Shown here: piece by piece, positions 50,023 to 57,972 of the stretch
Layout of the letters: each line of letters begins with the position of its first letter
Numbering within the stretch: the first letter of the stretch is position 1
NCBI GenBank assembly: GCA_958439425.1
Contig: CAUBVH010000001.1
Coordinates: 1-64,000, forward strand
DNA: 64,000 bases
DNA from: an uncultured Collinsella sp.
Lineage (GTDB): Bacteria > Actinomycetota > Coriobacteriia > Coriobacteriales > Coriobacteriaceae
Reading direction: 5' to 3'
Notes under the pieces: generated by a model
The model's database searches: none
Seen by the model: the letters and a program-made list of their open reading frames with translations, nothing else
What the model was told of the DNA's origin: nothing
Translations under genes and position numbers: made by a program

Positions 50023-50164
50023 GCTGTTTCGCGGCTTTGCCGCGAAACCACGCGCTGCTTTGGGCATAGAGGGGGATTTGGTTGTCACTGCCTTCTATCC
50101 CTTGCTGTTTCGCGCCTTTGGCACGAAAAGCGCGTTACTTTGGGCATAGAGGGGGACCTGGTTG
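50023..50164. repeat. Two direct repeats of about 62 bp
   Basis: 50023-50084 and 50104-50164 share CTGTTTCGCG, then a small hairpin (GCGGCTTTGCCGC or GCCTTTGGC), then CGCG and a common TTTGGGCATAGAGGGGGA ending. They lie between the nifJ inverted repeat and the 3' end of the ATPase gene. The remaining bases of this 358-bp gap show no gene. Confidence 0.75.
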
Positions 50165-50178
50165 CGGACCCAGATGGC

Positions 50179-51540
50179 CTAGAGGGATATGGGTGCAAAC
50201 GAGAAATCGTTGTTGGGGTCGTCCTTTTCCATAAACTCATCGAGGCAGAATGTCATATAGATTGGAACGTACAGGACCTTGCCCTCTTTGCTGAGGTTCT
50301 CGTGGCTTAGCACAACGGCCTCGGGGATTTTGTACTCGCTCACGCTCATCAGACGGTCGAGGGCCGCATGGGCTCGAACCTTCTTGCCCGATTTGACCTC
50401 GATTGGGACAACGTGCCCGCGGGTGCCTTCGATCACAAAGTCAACTTCGCCGACCTCGCGTGTCTGGTAGTACCATGCATCAGTTCCAAGGGCGACAAGC
50501 TCCTGCGCGACCACGTTCTCATAGAGACCGCCGAGGTTGGGGGTTTTCGTATCAAGGTAGACAGCGCGTGCCGTGCTGCCGGGATACCGTGATGCGAGCA
50601 TGCCTGTATCAGACTCGTATAGTTTAAAGGCGGTCGCCTTCTCTGTCCTCTTAAGAGGACTCCGGGCCTCCGTCACCTGGGCGACCATCAAACCGACGCC
50701 CGCGTTCACCAGCCATAGGAAATCCTGCTCGTATTTTTGAAGGCGAGCCCCCTCGCCCAGGGATGAAACAACAAAGCGATGGGACTCCGCCTCAAGCTGA
50801 ACGGGAATTTGTTCGAAAATAGCGCGAACGTTAAACGCTCGAGTCGATGCATATTTAGAGATATCGCTTTTGTACTGATCGACCAGCTGAATTTGAAGCT
50901 CACGCGTCCTCACGAGTGAATAACCCGAATCGATATAGTTCTGTACGACCTCCGGCATGCCGCCGCAAACGATATAAACTCTAAAGTTTTTGAGCATCGC
51001 CTCATGAATATAGTTTTCGACGGGACGCCTCTCGACAAGGCAGCTGCGGATGTCTGCAAGCACATTCTCACTGATGCTGTTTGCCCAACAAAACTCTTCA
51101 AAATCCATTGGCCGCATAACAATGTGCTCGACATACCCCACCGGGAAAGAAGAGATCCCCTTAAACTCAGTCCCAAGCATAGACCCCGAGAAGACATAGC
51201 TAAAGCGCCCGTCCTCGACCAGCGCCTTCATGAGCGTGACGATCTGCGGATACTCCTGTATTTCATCGACAAAGATAAGCGTATCTCCCTCAACAAGCGG
51301 TGCATCCGCAAGAAGGGCCACGCGGTTGATAAAGTCAACGGCGTTCTTAGCGCCAATGAGCACATCTCTTGCCTCGGTATCGAGCAGCAAATTGGCCTCA
51401 AAATACGACGCGTAGTTGTCTTTACCAAACGCGCGAATCGCATAGCTCTTGCCAATTTGACGCGCACCGGTAACAAGCAATGCCTTATGAGAGTTATTTT
51501 TCCAGTTCAAAAGCCTATTAGTGACCTTACGGCGTAGCAT
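50179..51540 (-). CDS. AAA ATPase with DUF4143 C-terminal domain
   Basis: The 453-aa solitary ATPase belongs to the same broad family as the one at 7749, but a different subgroup. Walker A is GARQIGKSY near 27, Walker B is LIFVDEIQEYP near 95, and sensor SGSMLGT follows. A winged-helix middle, then DUF4143 with LYENVVAQELVALG and a PD-(D/E)xK-like REVGEVDFVIEG...VPIEVKSGK signature that is intact. ATG 51540 follows GGGGG; the ORF extension upstream runs into the direct repeats. The gene is visibly less G+C-rich than its neighbours and is flanked by repeats, suggesting recent acquisition. Function is unknown. Confidence 0.88.
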   Translation of the reverse strand: MLRRKVTNRLLNWKNNSHKALLVTGARQIGKSYAIRAFGKDNYASYFEANLLLDTEARDVLIGAKNAVDFINRVALLADAPLVEGDTLIFVDEIQEYPQIVTLMKALVEDGRFSYVFSGSMLGTEFKGISSFPVGYVEHIVMRPMDFEEFCWANSISENVLADIRSCLVERRPVENYIHEAMLKNFRVYIVCGGMPEVVQNYIDSGYSLVRTRELQIQLVDQYKSDISKYASTRAFNVRAIFEQIPVQLEAESHRFVVSSLGEGARLQKYEQDFLWLVNAGVGLMVAQVTEARSPLKRTEKATAFKLYESDTGMLASRYPGSTARAVYLDTKTPNLGGLYENVVAQELVALGTDAWYYQTREVGEVDFVIEGTRGHVVPIEVKSGKKVRAHAALDRLMSVSEYKIPEAVVLSHENLSKEGKVLYVPIYMTFCLDEFMEKDDPNNDFSFAPISL

Positions 51541-52199
51541 TAAAACCCCCAAATGACAAAAATTGGCAAATAGATTTGCCCTAATCATACAAAAATTGGC
51601 AGATAGATTTGGCTCTAATCATACAAAAATTGGCAGATAGCAAAGATTCGCTTAGGTCTCAAAGCCATCGAGTCGGCGCGGTGCCATGCGAAAACGCTGG
51701 GGACGCCGTTAGCGTTCTCGGCTGCTTGAGTGGGCAGGAGCGAAAGGGCATCAGCGGCGTTCATGCAATACCCGACGGTAAAGTTCCATACTGCAAACTC
51801 ACAGTCGCTTGCCGCGGGATGAAGCGCGTTCGGCTATCCCTTTTGTTGGATGAAAAGCCCCGTGTTATTGCAGGGGTGCATACTTGTCTTGCAAGTGCAT
51901 AGAATCTCGTATAGTGCGAGTAAATAATTGCAGTGTCCGTTATGTGTTTAGCAAAGATATAGTTTGCATAATCCAGCCTAATCTCTGCTCTAATTAAATA
52001 AAGTCGCACGTAGATGACGTAAACATGTGTGAGCTGGGCTTCTTTACGCTGAGCGGGTAAAAACGACCGTTCACCGTTAAACTATTTTCAAAATGAATAA
52101 AATGAGCGATAAAGAGAATATAAACCTTAATAAACTCGCGTATTGCACGGACGCGGGTTATTAATGGGTTGTAGGCCTTTTACAGAAAGGATTCCAGCA
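51541..52199. promoter_or_regulatory. Gap with 33-34-bp direct repeats and arcC promoter region
   Basis: Copies beginning ACAAAAATTGGCA at 51556, 51589 and 51623 repeat at 33 and 34 bp; the first contains the palindrome GGCAAATAGATTTGCC. They abut the 5' end of the minus-strand ATPase gene and are probably its operator/promoter. 51641-51900 contains short frames without ribosome-binding sites, possibly a decayed gene. 51900-52190 is A+T-rich and must hold the arcC promoter; I cannot place a confident -35/-10 pair. Confidence 0.6.
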
Positions 52200-53162
52200 A
52201 TGTCTAAGCCTCTTGGCAAGCCCGATCGTATTGTCGTCGCCCTCGGCGGCAACGCCCTCGGCAACAACCCCGTCGAGCAGATCCAGGCCGTGAGCAACAC
52301 CGCCCACGCTCTCCTTGGTCTTATCGAGCAGGGTAACGAGATCATCATCACCCACGGCAACGGCCCGCAGGTCGGCATGATCCAGAACGCCTTCGCCGCT
52401 GCCCACGACGCCATCGGCACCCCCGAGATGCCGCTGCCCGAGTGCGGCGCCATGTCCCAGGGCTACATTGGCTATCACCTGCAGCAGGGCATCGGCCGCG
52501 AGATGCACAAGCGCTATAAGCGTTGGCACGCCGCCACCGTCGTCACCCAGATCGAGTGCGACCCGGACGATCCCGCGTTCAAGAACCCGACCAAGCCGAT
52601 CGGTCCCTTCTACACCGAGGAGCAGGCCAAGGAGTTCATGGCCGAGGATCCTTCCAAGGTCTTCGTCGAGGATTCCGGCCGCGGCTGGCGTCGCGTTGTC
52701 GCTTCCCCTGATCCCAAGAAGATCGTCGAGGCTGACTCCATCCTCAACCTGCTCGACAACGAGTTCATCGTCATCGCCTGCGGTGGCGGCGGCATCCCCG
52801 TCGTCCGCGACTACGAGAACAAGGGCTGCTACAAGGGCGTTCCCGCCGTTATCGACAAGGACCTGGGCGGCGAGCTGCTGGCCGAGGACTGCGACGCCGA
52901 CGTTCTGTTCCTGCTGACCGCCGTTGAGCATGTCGCCATCAACTTTGGCAAGCCCAACCAGGAGGAGCTCGAGGACATCACCGCCGACGAGGCCGAGCGC
53001 CTGGCCGACGAGGGTCAGTTCGGCAAGGGCTCCATGGAGCCCAAGGTCCGCGCCGCCATCAAGTTCGCCCGCTCCCGCAAGGGCCGCACCTGCATCATCG
53101 GCGCCCTGGACAAGGCCGCCGAGACCATGGCCGGTCTCTCCGGTACCCGCATCCACGAGTAG
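52200..53162 (+). CDS. arcC: Carbamate kinase
   Basis: The 320-aa enzyme transfers phosphate from carbamoyl phosphate to ADP, giving ATP, CO2 and ammonia. Family motifs include VVALGGNALGNNP near 12, THGNGPQVG, YIGYHLQQ, VVTQIECDPDDPAF, CGGGGIPVV and LLTAVEHVAINFGKPNQ. Length is normal. ATG 52200 has AGAAAGGA upstream. No arginine deiminase or ornithine carbamoyltransferase gene is adjacent, so its carbamoyl-phosphate source is elsewhere in the genome. Strong codon bias suggests abundant expression. Confidence 0.97.
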   Translation: MSKPLGKPDRIVVALGGNALGNNPVEQIQAVSNTAHALLGLIEQGNEIIITHGNGPQVGMIQNAFAAAHDAIGTPEMPLPECGAMSQGYIGYHLQQGIGREMHKRYKRWHAATVVTQIECDPDDPAFKNPTKPIGPFYTEEQAKEFMAEDPSKVFVEDSGRGWRRVVASPDPKKIVEADSILNLLDNEFIVIACGGGGIPVVRDYENKGCYKGVPAVIDKDLGGELLAEDCDADVLFLLTAVEHVAINFGKPNQEELEDITADEAERLADEGQFGKGSMEPKVRAAIKFARSRKGRTCIIGALDKAAETMAGLSGTRIHE

Positions 53163-53228
53163 TCTCTACTCTGTTGCCTCTCTCGTGGGCGCCAGACAAG
53201 ACGTCCACAAACTAGCCTCTCTTCATGA

Positions 53229-53260
53229 GCCCCGCAGTCCGCTCCGGCTGCGGGGCTTTT
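53229..53260 (+). terminator. arcC terminator
   Basis: GCCCCGCAG (53229-53237) and CTGCGGGGC (53248-53256) with TTTT. Confidence 0.85.
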
Positions 53261-53268
53261 GCTATCGG

Positions 53269-53600
53269 TAGTCATTGGGGGCAGACTTAAATGAGTAGCA
53301 CCAATCAACTGCGGAAAGTGCATCCCACAATGAGCGTCCAAAATGGGGCACAGTTTCCCCGGGGCCCTCAACCGGAAAATACATCCCGGAATTTGCCCGA
53401 AAAATGGCCCCCAGTTTCCCAAACGGGCCGCTAACGGAAAGCGCATCCCGCTATTGGGCCCCAAAGCAGGATGCGCTTTCCGTGCTGGCAGTTCCAAGCA
53501 GTTCGGGATGGCCCTTTTCGTCTGCTCTCGGCCGGCGTCCGTAAGACTGTCCCCGACGACCACTCATTTAAGTCTGTCCCCAATGAGTGCCCAATGACTA
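53269..53600. repeat. Composite element: triple-palindrome array, locus 3, inside inverted TAGTCATT-type ends
   Basis: The ends 53269-53298 (TAGTCATTGGGGGCAGACTTAAATGAGTAG) and 53562-53600 are inverted copies of each other over about 24 bp (GGGGGCAGACTTAAATGAGT against its inverse with one mismatch). Inside are three palindromes at 53313-53358, 53374-53419 and 53436-53481 (periods 61 and 62 bp); the third is nearly perfect. The right end carries a duplicated GACTGTCCCC and its last bases form the stop codon of the minus-strand C39 peptidase gene. It resembles a non-autonomous mobile element; no transposase is present. Confidence 0.75.
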
Positions 53601-54632
53601 GTAGTAGGCCCACATGGCTTCGACTTCGTTAGGGACCTCTACGACGCCCCAGCGGCGGGCGCTGCGGCTGGCCGAGTTGGGATCGAAGACTTCAATCTGG
53701 TCGGCGTCGTCAATACCGTAAAGCACAATGTAGTGGCCCACGTTGGTAAAGGTGCCCGGCCGAACGGCGGCGATGACGGGCGCTCCCGAACGCAGCGCCT
53801 GAGTCATCGAGTCGCGATCGTTATGAAGCTCCGTTCCGTTAAGTCCCAACTGCCACGCACCGCTCGTCATAAACGACCATTCGGTTGCACCGGTGGGGGC
53901 GTAATTGCCTGCCTCGGAAAGCGCGCACATATCGACGGGAGTCATATCGGTGCGTCCCGTCTTAAAGATATAGACCATGGTGAGGCACGTAGGCCCGCAA
54001 GCATTTTGGCGGATGGTACCGCCGGCGTAAGGCAGCTCCGACCATGCAGGGTCGATCTGATAGATATGGGGCATCGTGCCGGCTTGCCATTGCGAGCGCG
54101 GGGTCGAAAAGGCGAAAGAATAACCGGGCGCGACGGGGGCCTTGAGCAGCTTGTCCTCGGCGGTGGGCTCGAGACCGGCCGAGCCGTGGGACATACAGGA
54201 GCTCATAAGCACAAAGACCAGACAGATGAGGATAGAGCACAGTGCGAGGCAAAGCCGACGAGCCGGCAGGGCGGGGGCATTCACGTACGATGTCGAGCGG
54301 TAGGGCTTGCCGTCGCGTCCGCCTTGGGGATGCGAAAAGAAGCGGTTGATATGGATGCCGGGCTGACGTGCGCCGTTGCGGCGCAGTTGCGGAACCTCGG
54401 CTTGGCGCTGTCGAGTGCGCGCGCCCAAGCGGCTATCTTGCTGCGCGCTTGTGCCCGTGCTCGGACGGCCACTCTGCCGTGTTCTGCTTGTCTGCTGCCG
54501 AGACGAAGGCCTGGGTTGCTCTTGAGGGCGTTGCGGATTGCTGCTCGTGGCACTTCTGGGCGTCGGCGTGGTGCGGCCAGCAAGGCGAACGCTTTGTCGC
54601 CGTTGATCACCGTCGTTGTATCCGTATGCCAT
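53598..54632 (-). CDS. C39-like cysteine peptidase, membrane-anchored
   Basis: The 344-aa protein has a long basic, Gln/Arg/Ser-rich cytoplasmic segment (1 to about 120), one hydrophobic helix (about 125-147, LCLALCSILICLVFVLMSSC), and an outer papain-like C39 domain. Catalytic candidates are Cys in QNACGPTCLTMVY, His in VGHYIVLYGID and Asp in VFDPN. Bacterial C39 domains cleave peptide leaders or wall peptides; with no ABC transporter attached, a surface housekeeping role is more likely than bacteriocin maturation. Stop codon TAG is contributed by the repeat element downstream. Confidence 0.75.
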   Translation of the reverse strand: MAYGYNDGDQRRQSVRLAGRTTPTPRSATSSNPQRPQEQPRPSSRQQTSRTRQSGRPSTGTSAQQDSRLGARTRQRQAEVPQLRRNGARQPGIHINRFFSHPQGGRDGKPYRSTSYVNAPALPARRLCLALCSILICLVFVLMSSCMSHGSAGLEPTAEDKLLKAPVAPGYSFAFSTPRSQWQAGTMPHIYQIDPAWSELPYAGGTIRQNACGPTCLTMVYIFKTGRTDMTPVDMCALSEAGNYAPTGATEWSFMTSGAWQLGLNGTELHNDRDSMTQALRSGAPVIAAVRPGTFTNVGHYIVLYGIDDADQIEVFDPNSASRSARRWGVVEVPNEVEAMWAYY

Positions 54633-54993
54633 TCGTACCGCCTTGTCTCATGTATAACCTGTCTATCCTACAAAAAAGATGTGCAACAAATGGGTCCGCG
54701 CGTCAAAAGCTCGGTAAACGGTACGAAAGGCGCAAAACACACGGCCTCAAAAACATCTCTCTATGTGTCCGATGAGCGTACGCCCGTCGGACGGGCGACA
54801 ACAATGAGCGGCAAACCGTGCCGTTCGTCCCAAAAACGGCGCCGCTCGTTTTGCAGTTCAGCCTTCGGTCGAGCCGCAAGCGGCGCTGCTGTGCCAAGGC
54901 CGTATTGTAAAGCCACGAAATAAAAGCGCGCGGCAAAACAGACCGCGCAAGGGGTGACGTCAAAGAGGCGTCAATAAGGAAAGGAGGGGAATA
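54633..54993 (+). promoter_or_regulatory. Leader region of the APC permease operon with attenuator-like hairpin
   Basis: 361 bp without a gene. It contains CGCCCGT/ACGGGCG (54781-54797), then a two-part stem GAGCGG...GCCGTT/AACGGC-G-CCGCTC (54806-54847) followed by GTTTTG, and GCGCGG/CCGCGC near 54930-54950. This order fits an attenuated transcript leader. No known T-box or riboswitch core is recognised. Confidence 0.4.
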
Positions 54994-56445
54994 ATGGCGG
55001 ACAAGAACGCAGAAGTTGCAGTCGAAGGTAACGGTGGCATGAAGAAAACGCTTTCGCTCTGGAACTTCTTCACCATCGGTTTCGGTGCCATCATCGGTAC
55101 CGGTTGGGTTCTGCAGGTCGGCGACTGGATGGTCGTGGGCGGCGGTCCCGTTCCCGCTATGATCGCATTCCTCTTGGGTGCAATCTTCCTCGTGCCCGTC
55201 GGAGCTGTTTTCGGTGAGCTCACGGCTGCTATCCCCATCTCGGGCGGCATCGTCGAGTATGTCGATCGTAGCTTTGGCCGTACGATGAGCTATATCACCG
55301 GCTGGCTCCTGGCCCTGGGCAACGGCATCCTGTGCCCGTGGGAGGCCATCGCCATCTCGACCCTCGTGTCCGAGATGTTCGGCAGCCTGCCCGGCCTTGA
55401 GTGGCTGCGAGCCGTCAAGCTCTACACCATCCTGGGCGCCGACGTTTACCTGTTCCCGACGCTGATCGCGCTCGGCTTTGCAACCTACGTCATCTTCCTC
55501 AACTTCCGCGGTGCCAGCTCGGCCGCCAAGCTGCAGGCCTTCCTGACCAAGGCCCTGCTCTGCGGCATGCTGCTCGCCATGGGCGTCTCGCTGTTCACCG
55601 GCTCGCCGGACAACGCCATGCCCGTGTTCTCCCAGGTCACCGGTGCTGGCGGCGGCAAGCCTGCTACCGAGGGCACCAGCCTGTTCGCAGGCATCGTTTC
55701 GGTCCTGGTTCTGACCCCGTTCTTCTACGCCGGCTTCGACACCATTCCTCAGCAGGCTGAGGAAGCAGCCGAGGGCCTCAACTGGAACAAGTTCGGCAAG
55801 ATCATCTCCCTGGCCCTGCTGGCCGCCGGTGGCTTCTACATGGTCTGCATCTACTCGTTCGGCACCATCCTCGACTGGCATGAGTTTGTTAAGAGCCCGG
55901 TTCCCGCGCTTGCCTGCCTCAAGGGCATCAACATGCTCCTGTACCTGGCCATGCTCGTCATCGCCACGCTTGGACCCATGGGCCCGATGAACTCCTTCTA
56001 CGGCGCCACGAGCCGCATCATGCTCGCCATGGGCCGAAAGGGCCAGCTGCCCGAGAAGTTCGCCGAGGTCGATCCCAAGTCCGGTGCTCCCAAGCTCGCC
56101 TGCGTCGTTCTGGGCGTCATCACCGTCGTCGGTCCGTTCCTGGGCAAGAACATGCTCATCCCTCTGACCAACGTGTCGGCTCTCGCCTTCATCTTCTCCT
56201 GCGGCATGGTCGCCCTCGCTTGCCTGCGCATGCGCTTCACCGAGCCCGACCTGCCTCGTCCCTACGAGGTGCCCGGCGGCAAGTTTGGCATCAGCCTCGC
56301 TATCGTTGCCTGCGGCACCATCATTGGCCTGCTCGTGATCCCGTTCTCTCCCGCCTCCCTCAACATGGTGGAGTGGAGCATCGTGATCGGCTGGCTGGCT
56401 GTTGGTCTGGCCCTCATGGCCTTCACCAATTCCCGCAAAAAATAA
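54994..56445 (+). CDS. APC superfamily amino acid permease
   Basis: The 483-aa secondary transporter has about 12-14 helices. TM1 carries the APC motif FFTIGFGAIIGTGW, TM6 region has FFYAGFDTIPQQAEEA, and a conserved PMNSFYGATSRIMLAMGRKGQLP loop follows. The substrate is an amino acid or amine but cannot be read. It starts after GGAGGGG and precedes the amidohydrolase by 131 bp; the pair probably imports and hydrolyses an amino-acid derivative, with the two-component system downstream as a candidate regulator. Confidence 0.92.
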   Translation: MADKNAEVAVEGNGGMKKTLSLWNFFTIGFGAIIGTGWVLQVGDWMVVGGGPVPAMIAFLLGAIFLVPVGAVFGELTAAIPISGGIVEYVDRSFGRTMSYITGWLLALGNGILCPWEAIAISTLVSEMFGSLPGLEWLRAVKLYTILGADVYLFPTLIALGFATYVIFLNFRGASSAAKLQAFLTKALLCGMLLAMGVSLFTGSPDNAMPVFSQVTGAGGGKPATEGTSLFAGIVSVLVLTPFFYAGFDTIPQQAEEAAEGLNWNKFGKIISLALLAAGGFYMVCIYSFGTILDWHEFVKSPVPALACLKGINMLLYLAMLVIATLGPMGPMNSFYGATSRIMLAMGRKGQLPEKFAEVDPKSGAPKLACVVLGVITVVGPFLGKNMLIPLTNVSALAFIFSCGMVALACLRMRFTEPDLPRPYEVPGGKFGISLAIVACGTIIGLLVIPFSPASLNMVEWSIVIGWLAVGLALMAFTNSRKK

Positions 56446-56576
56446 CGCCGAGTCGGGGCGGATCGGGTGCGCGGAGCCCTCTCTTCCGCGCACCGAACCC
56501 GGCGCCACTTGGGTAGTTTTGTGAGGCCTTAACCCAACGCGGCCTCGCCCACTATATGGATCCATAAGGAGGAACC

Positions 56577-57854
56577 ATGTCCACTAAGTATGCAATCGTT
56601 GGCGGCAAGCTCATCGACGGTACCGGTGCCGAGCCGGTCGAGAACTCCCTCGTTCTCGTCGACGACAATGGCAAGATCGAGTACGCCGGCACTATGCAGG
56701 ACCTTCCCGAGGGCGTTGAGGTTATCGACGCCGCCGGCAAGACCGTCCTTCCCGGCCTGATCGACACCCACCTGCACTTCTCGGGCAACCTGACCGACGA
56801 TGACACCGACTGGGTCATGCAGCCGCTCCTCGAGAAGCAGGCCGTCGCCGTCAAGCAGGCCTACGACTGCCTCACCCACGGCCTCACCACCGTCTGCGAG
56901 ATCGGCCGCTTTGGTATCCAGATCCGCGACTGCATCGACAAGGGCGTCTTCAAGGGCCCGCGCGTTCTGGCAACCGGCCTTGGCTTCTGCCGCGTTGCCG
57001 GCCACGGCGACTCCCACCACTGCAGCCAGGAGCTCAACAAGGAATCGCACCCCTGGGGCGATCAGGTCGACGGTCCTTGGGATCTGCGTAAGGCCGTCCG
57101 TCGTCGCCTGCGCGAGAACCCCGATGCCATCAAGATCTGGGCTACCGGTGGCGGCATCTGGCGCTGGGACTCCGGCCGCGACCAGCACTACTGCTCCGAG
57201 GAGATCCAGGCCGTGGTCGAAGAGGCAAAGATGGTCGGCATCCCCGTGTGGAGCCACTGCTACAACAACCACGCCGCTGCCTACGATTCCGTTCGCTTTG
57301 GCTGCGAGCAGTTGATTCACGGCTTCGATATCGATGAGCGCACCATGGACCTCATGGCCGAGCAGGGCACCTTCTTCACCCCGACGATCGCCTTCCTGCC
57401 CACCTGGTACGCCACCTATCCGCCCGTCTACGTCCCCGAGCTGCACGACAAGTACGAGGGCACCCTGGTCGAGAAGGAGCTGCAGCGCAACTACGACTGC
57501 CTGCGCGAGGCCAAGAAGCGCGGCGTCGTCATGACGATCGGCTCCGACTCCTTCTCCTTCGTCACCCCGTACGGCACCTGCTCTATCGAGGAGATGTACG
57601 AGTTCGTCGACAAGATCGGCTTCACCCCGGTCGAGACCATCACCTGTGCCACCCTCAACGGTGCCAAGATGTGCCACATCGAGGACGAGACCGGTTCCAT
57701 CGAGGCCGGCAAGTGCGCCGACCTGCTGGTCGTCAACGGTGACGTCGCCGCCGACATCCACGTGCTCAACACCGACAACATGGACGTCATCATGAAGGAC
57801 GGCTGGATCGTCGAGGCTGGCACCTTCGGCGAGGCCAACAAATACAGCGCCTAA
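56577..57854 (+). CDS. Metal-dependent amidohydrolase (prolidase/imidazolonepropionase-like)
   Basis: The 425-aa TIM-barrel hydrolase has metal ligands HxH (His65, His67 in GLIDTHLHFSG), probable carboxylated Lys186 (AIKIWATGGG), His227 (SHCYNN), His248 (LIHGFDID) and Asp324 (GSDSFS), the binuclear-type arrangement. The IKIWATGGG block is typical of Xaa-Pro dipeptidase-like and related amidohydrolases acting on N-acyl or peptide bonds. There is no signal peptide, so it is cytoplasmic. It follows the permease and starts after AAGGAGG. The exact substrate is unknown. Confidence 0.88.
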   Translation: MSTKYAIVGGKLIDGTGAEPVENSLVLVDDNGKIEYAGTMQDLPEGVEVIDAAGKTVLPGLIDTHLHFSGNLTDDDTDWVMQPLLEKQAVAVKQAYDCLTHGLTTVCEIGRFGIQIRDCIDKGVFKGPRVLATGLGFCRVAGHGDSHHCSQELNKESHPWGDQVDGPWDLRKAVRRRLRENPDAIKIWATGGGIWRWDSGRDQHYCSEEIQAVVEEAKMVGIPVWSHCYNNHAAAYDSVRFGCEQLIHGFDIDERTMDLMAEQGTFFTPTIAFLPTWYATYPPVYVPELHDKYEGTLVEKELQRNYDCLREAKKRGVVMTIGSDSFSFVTPYGTCSIEEMYEFVDKIGFTPVETITCATLNGAKMCHIEDETGSIEAGKCADLLVVNGDVAADIHVLNTDNMDVIMKDGWIVEAGTFGEANKYSA

Positions 57855-57912
57855 GATACCGTTTGTCGATGGCTGGATGTAAAACACAGTTTTTGATTGC
57901 ATAATGCAATGG

Positions 57913-57934
57913 AGAGGGTCGCTTGCGGCCCTCT
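57913..57934 (+). promoter_or_regulatory. Leader hairpin with CUUG tetraloop before the LytS-type kinase gene
   Basis: AGAGGGTCG, loop CTTG, CGGCCCTCT gives a 9-bp stem with one G-U, followed by ATATTGTT and ending about 40 nt before the likely start. Confidence 0.5.
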
Positions 57935-57972
57935 ATATTGTTATGGGGTGCGTCAGTAAGAAGGAGATGACG

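Noticed and set aside
51609..51902. 97-aa plus-strand frame beginning inside the direct repeats upstream of the ATPase gene
   Set aside because: Its start lies in repeat DNA, there is no ribosome-binding site, and no domain is recognisable. At most it is a decayed gene.
53343..53597. 84-aa frame across the third triplet array
   Set aside because: Non-coding repeat; no ribosome-binding site.
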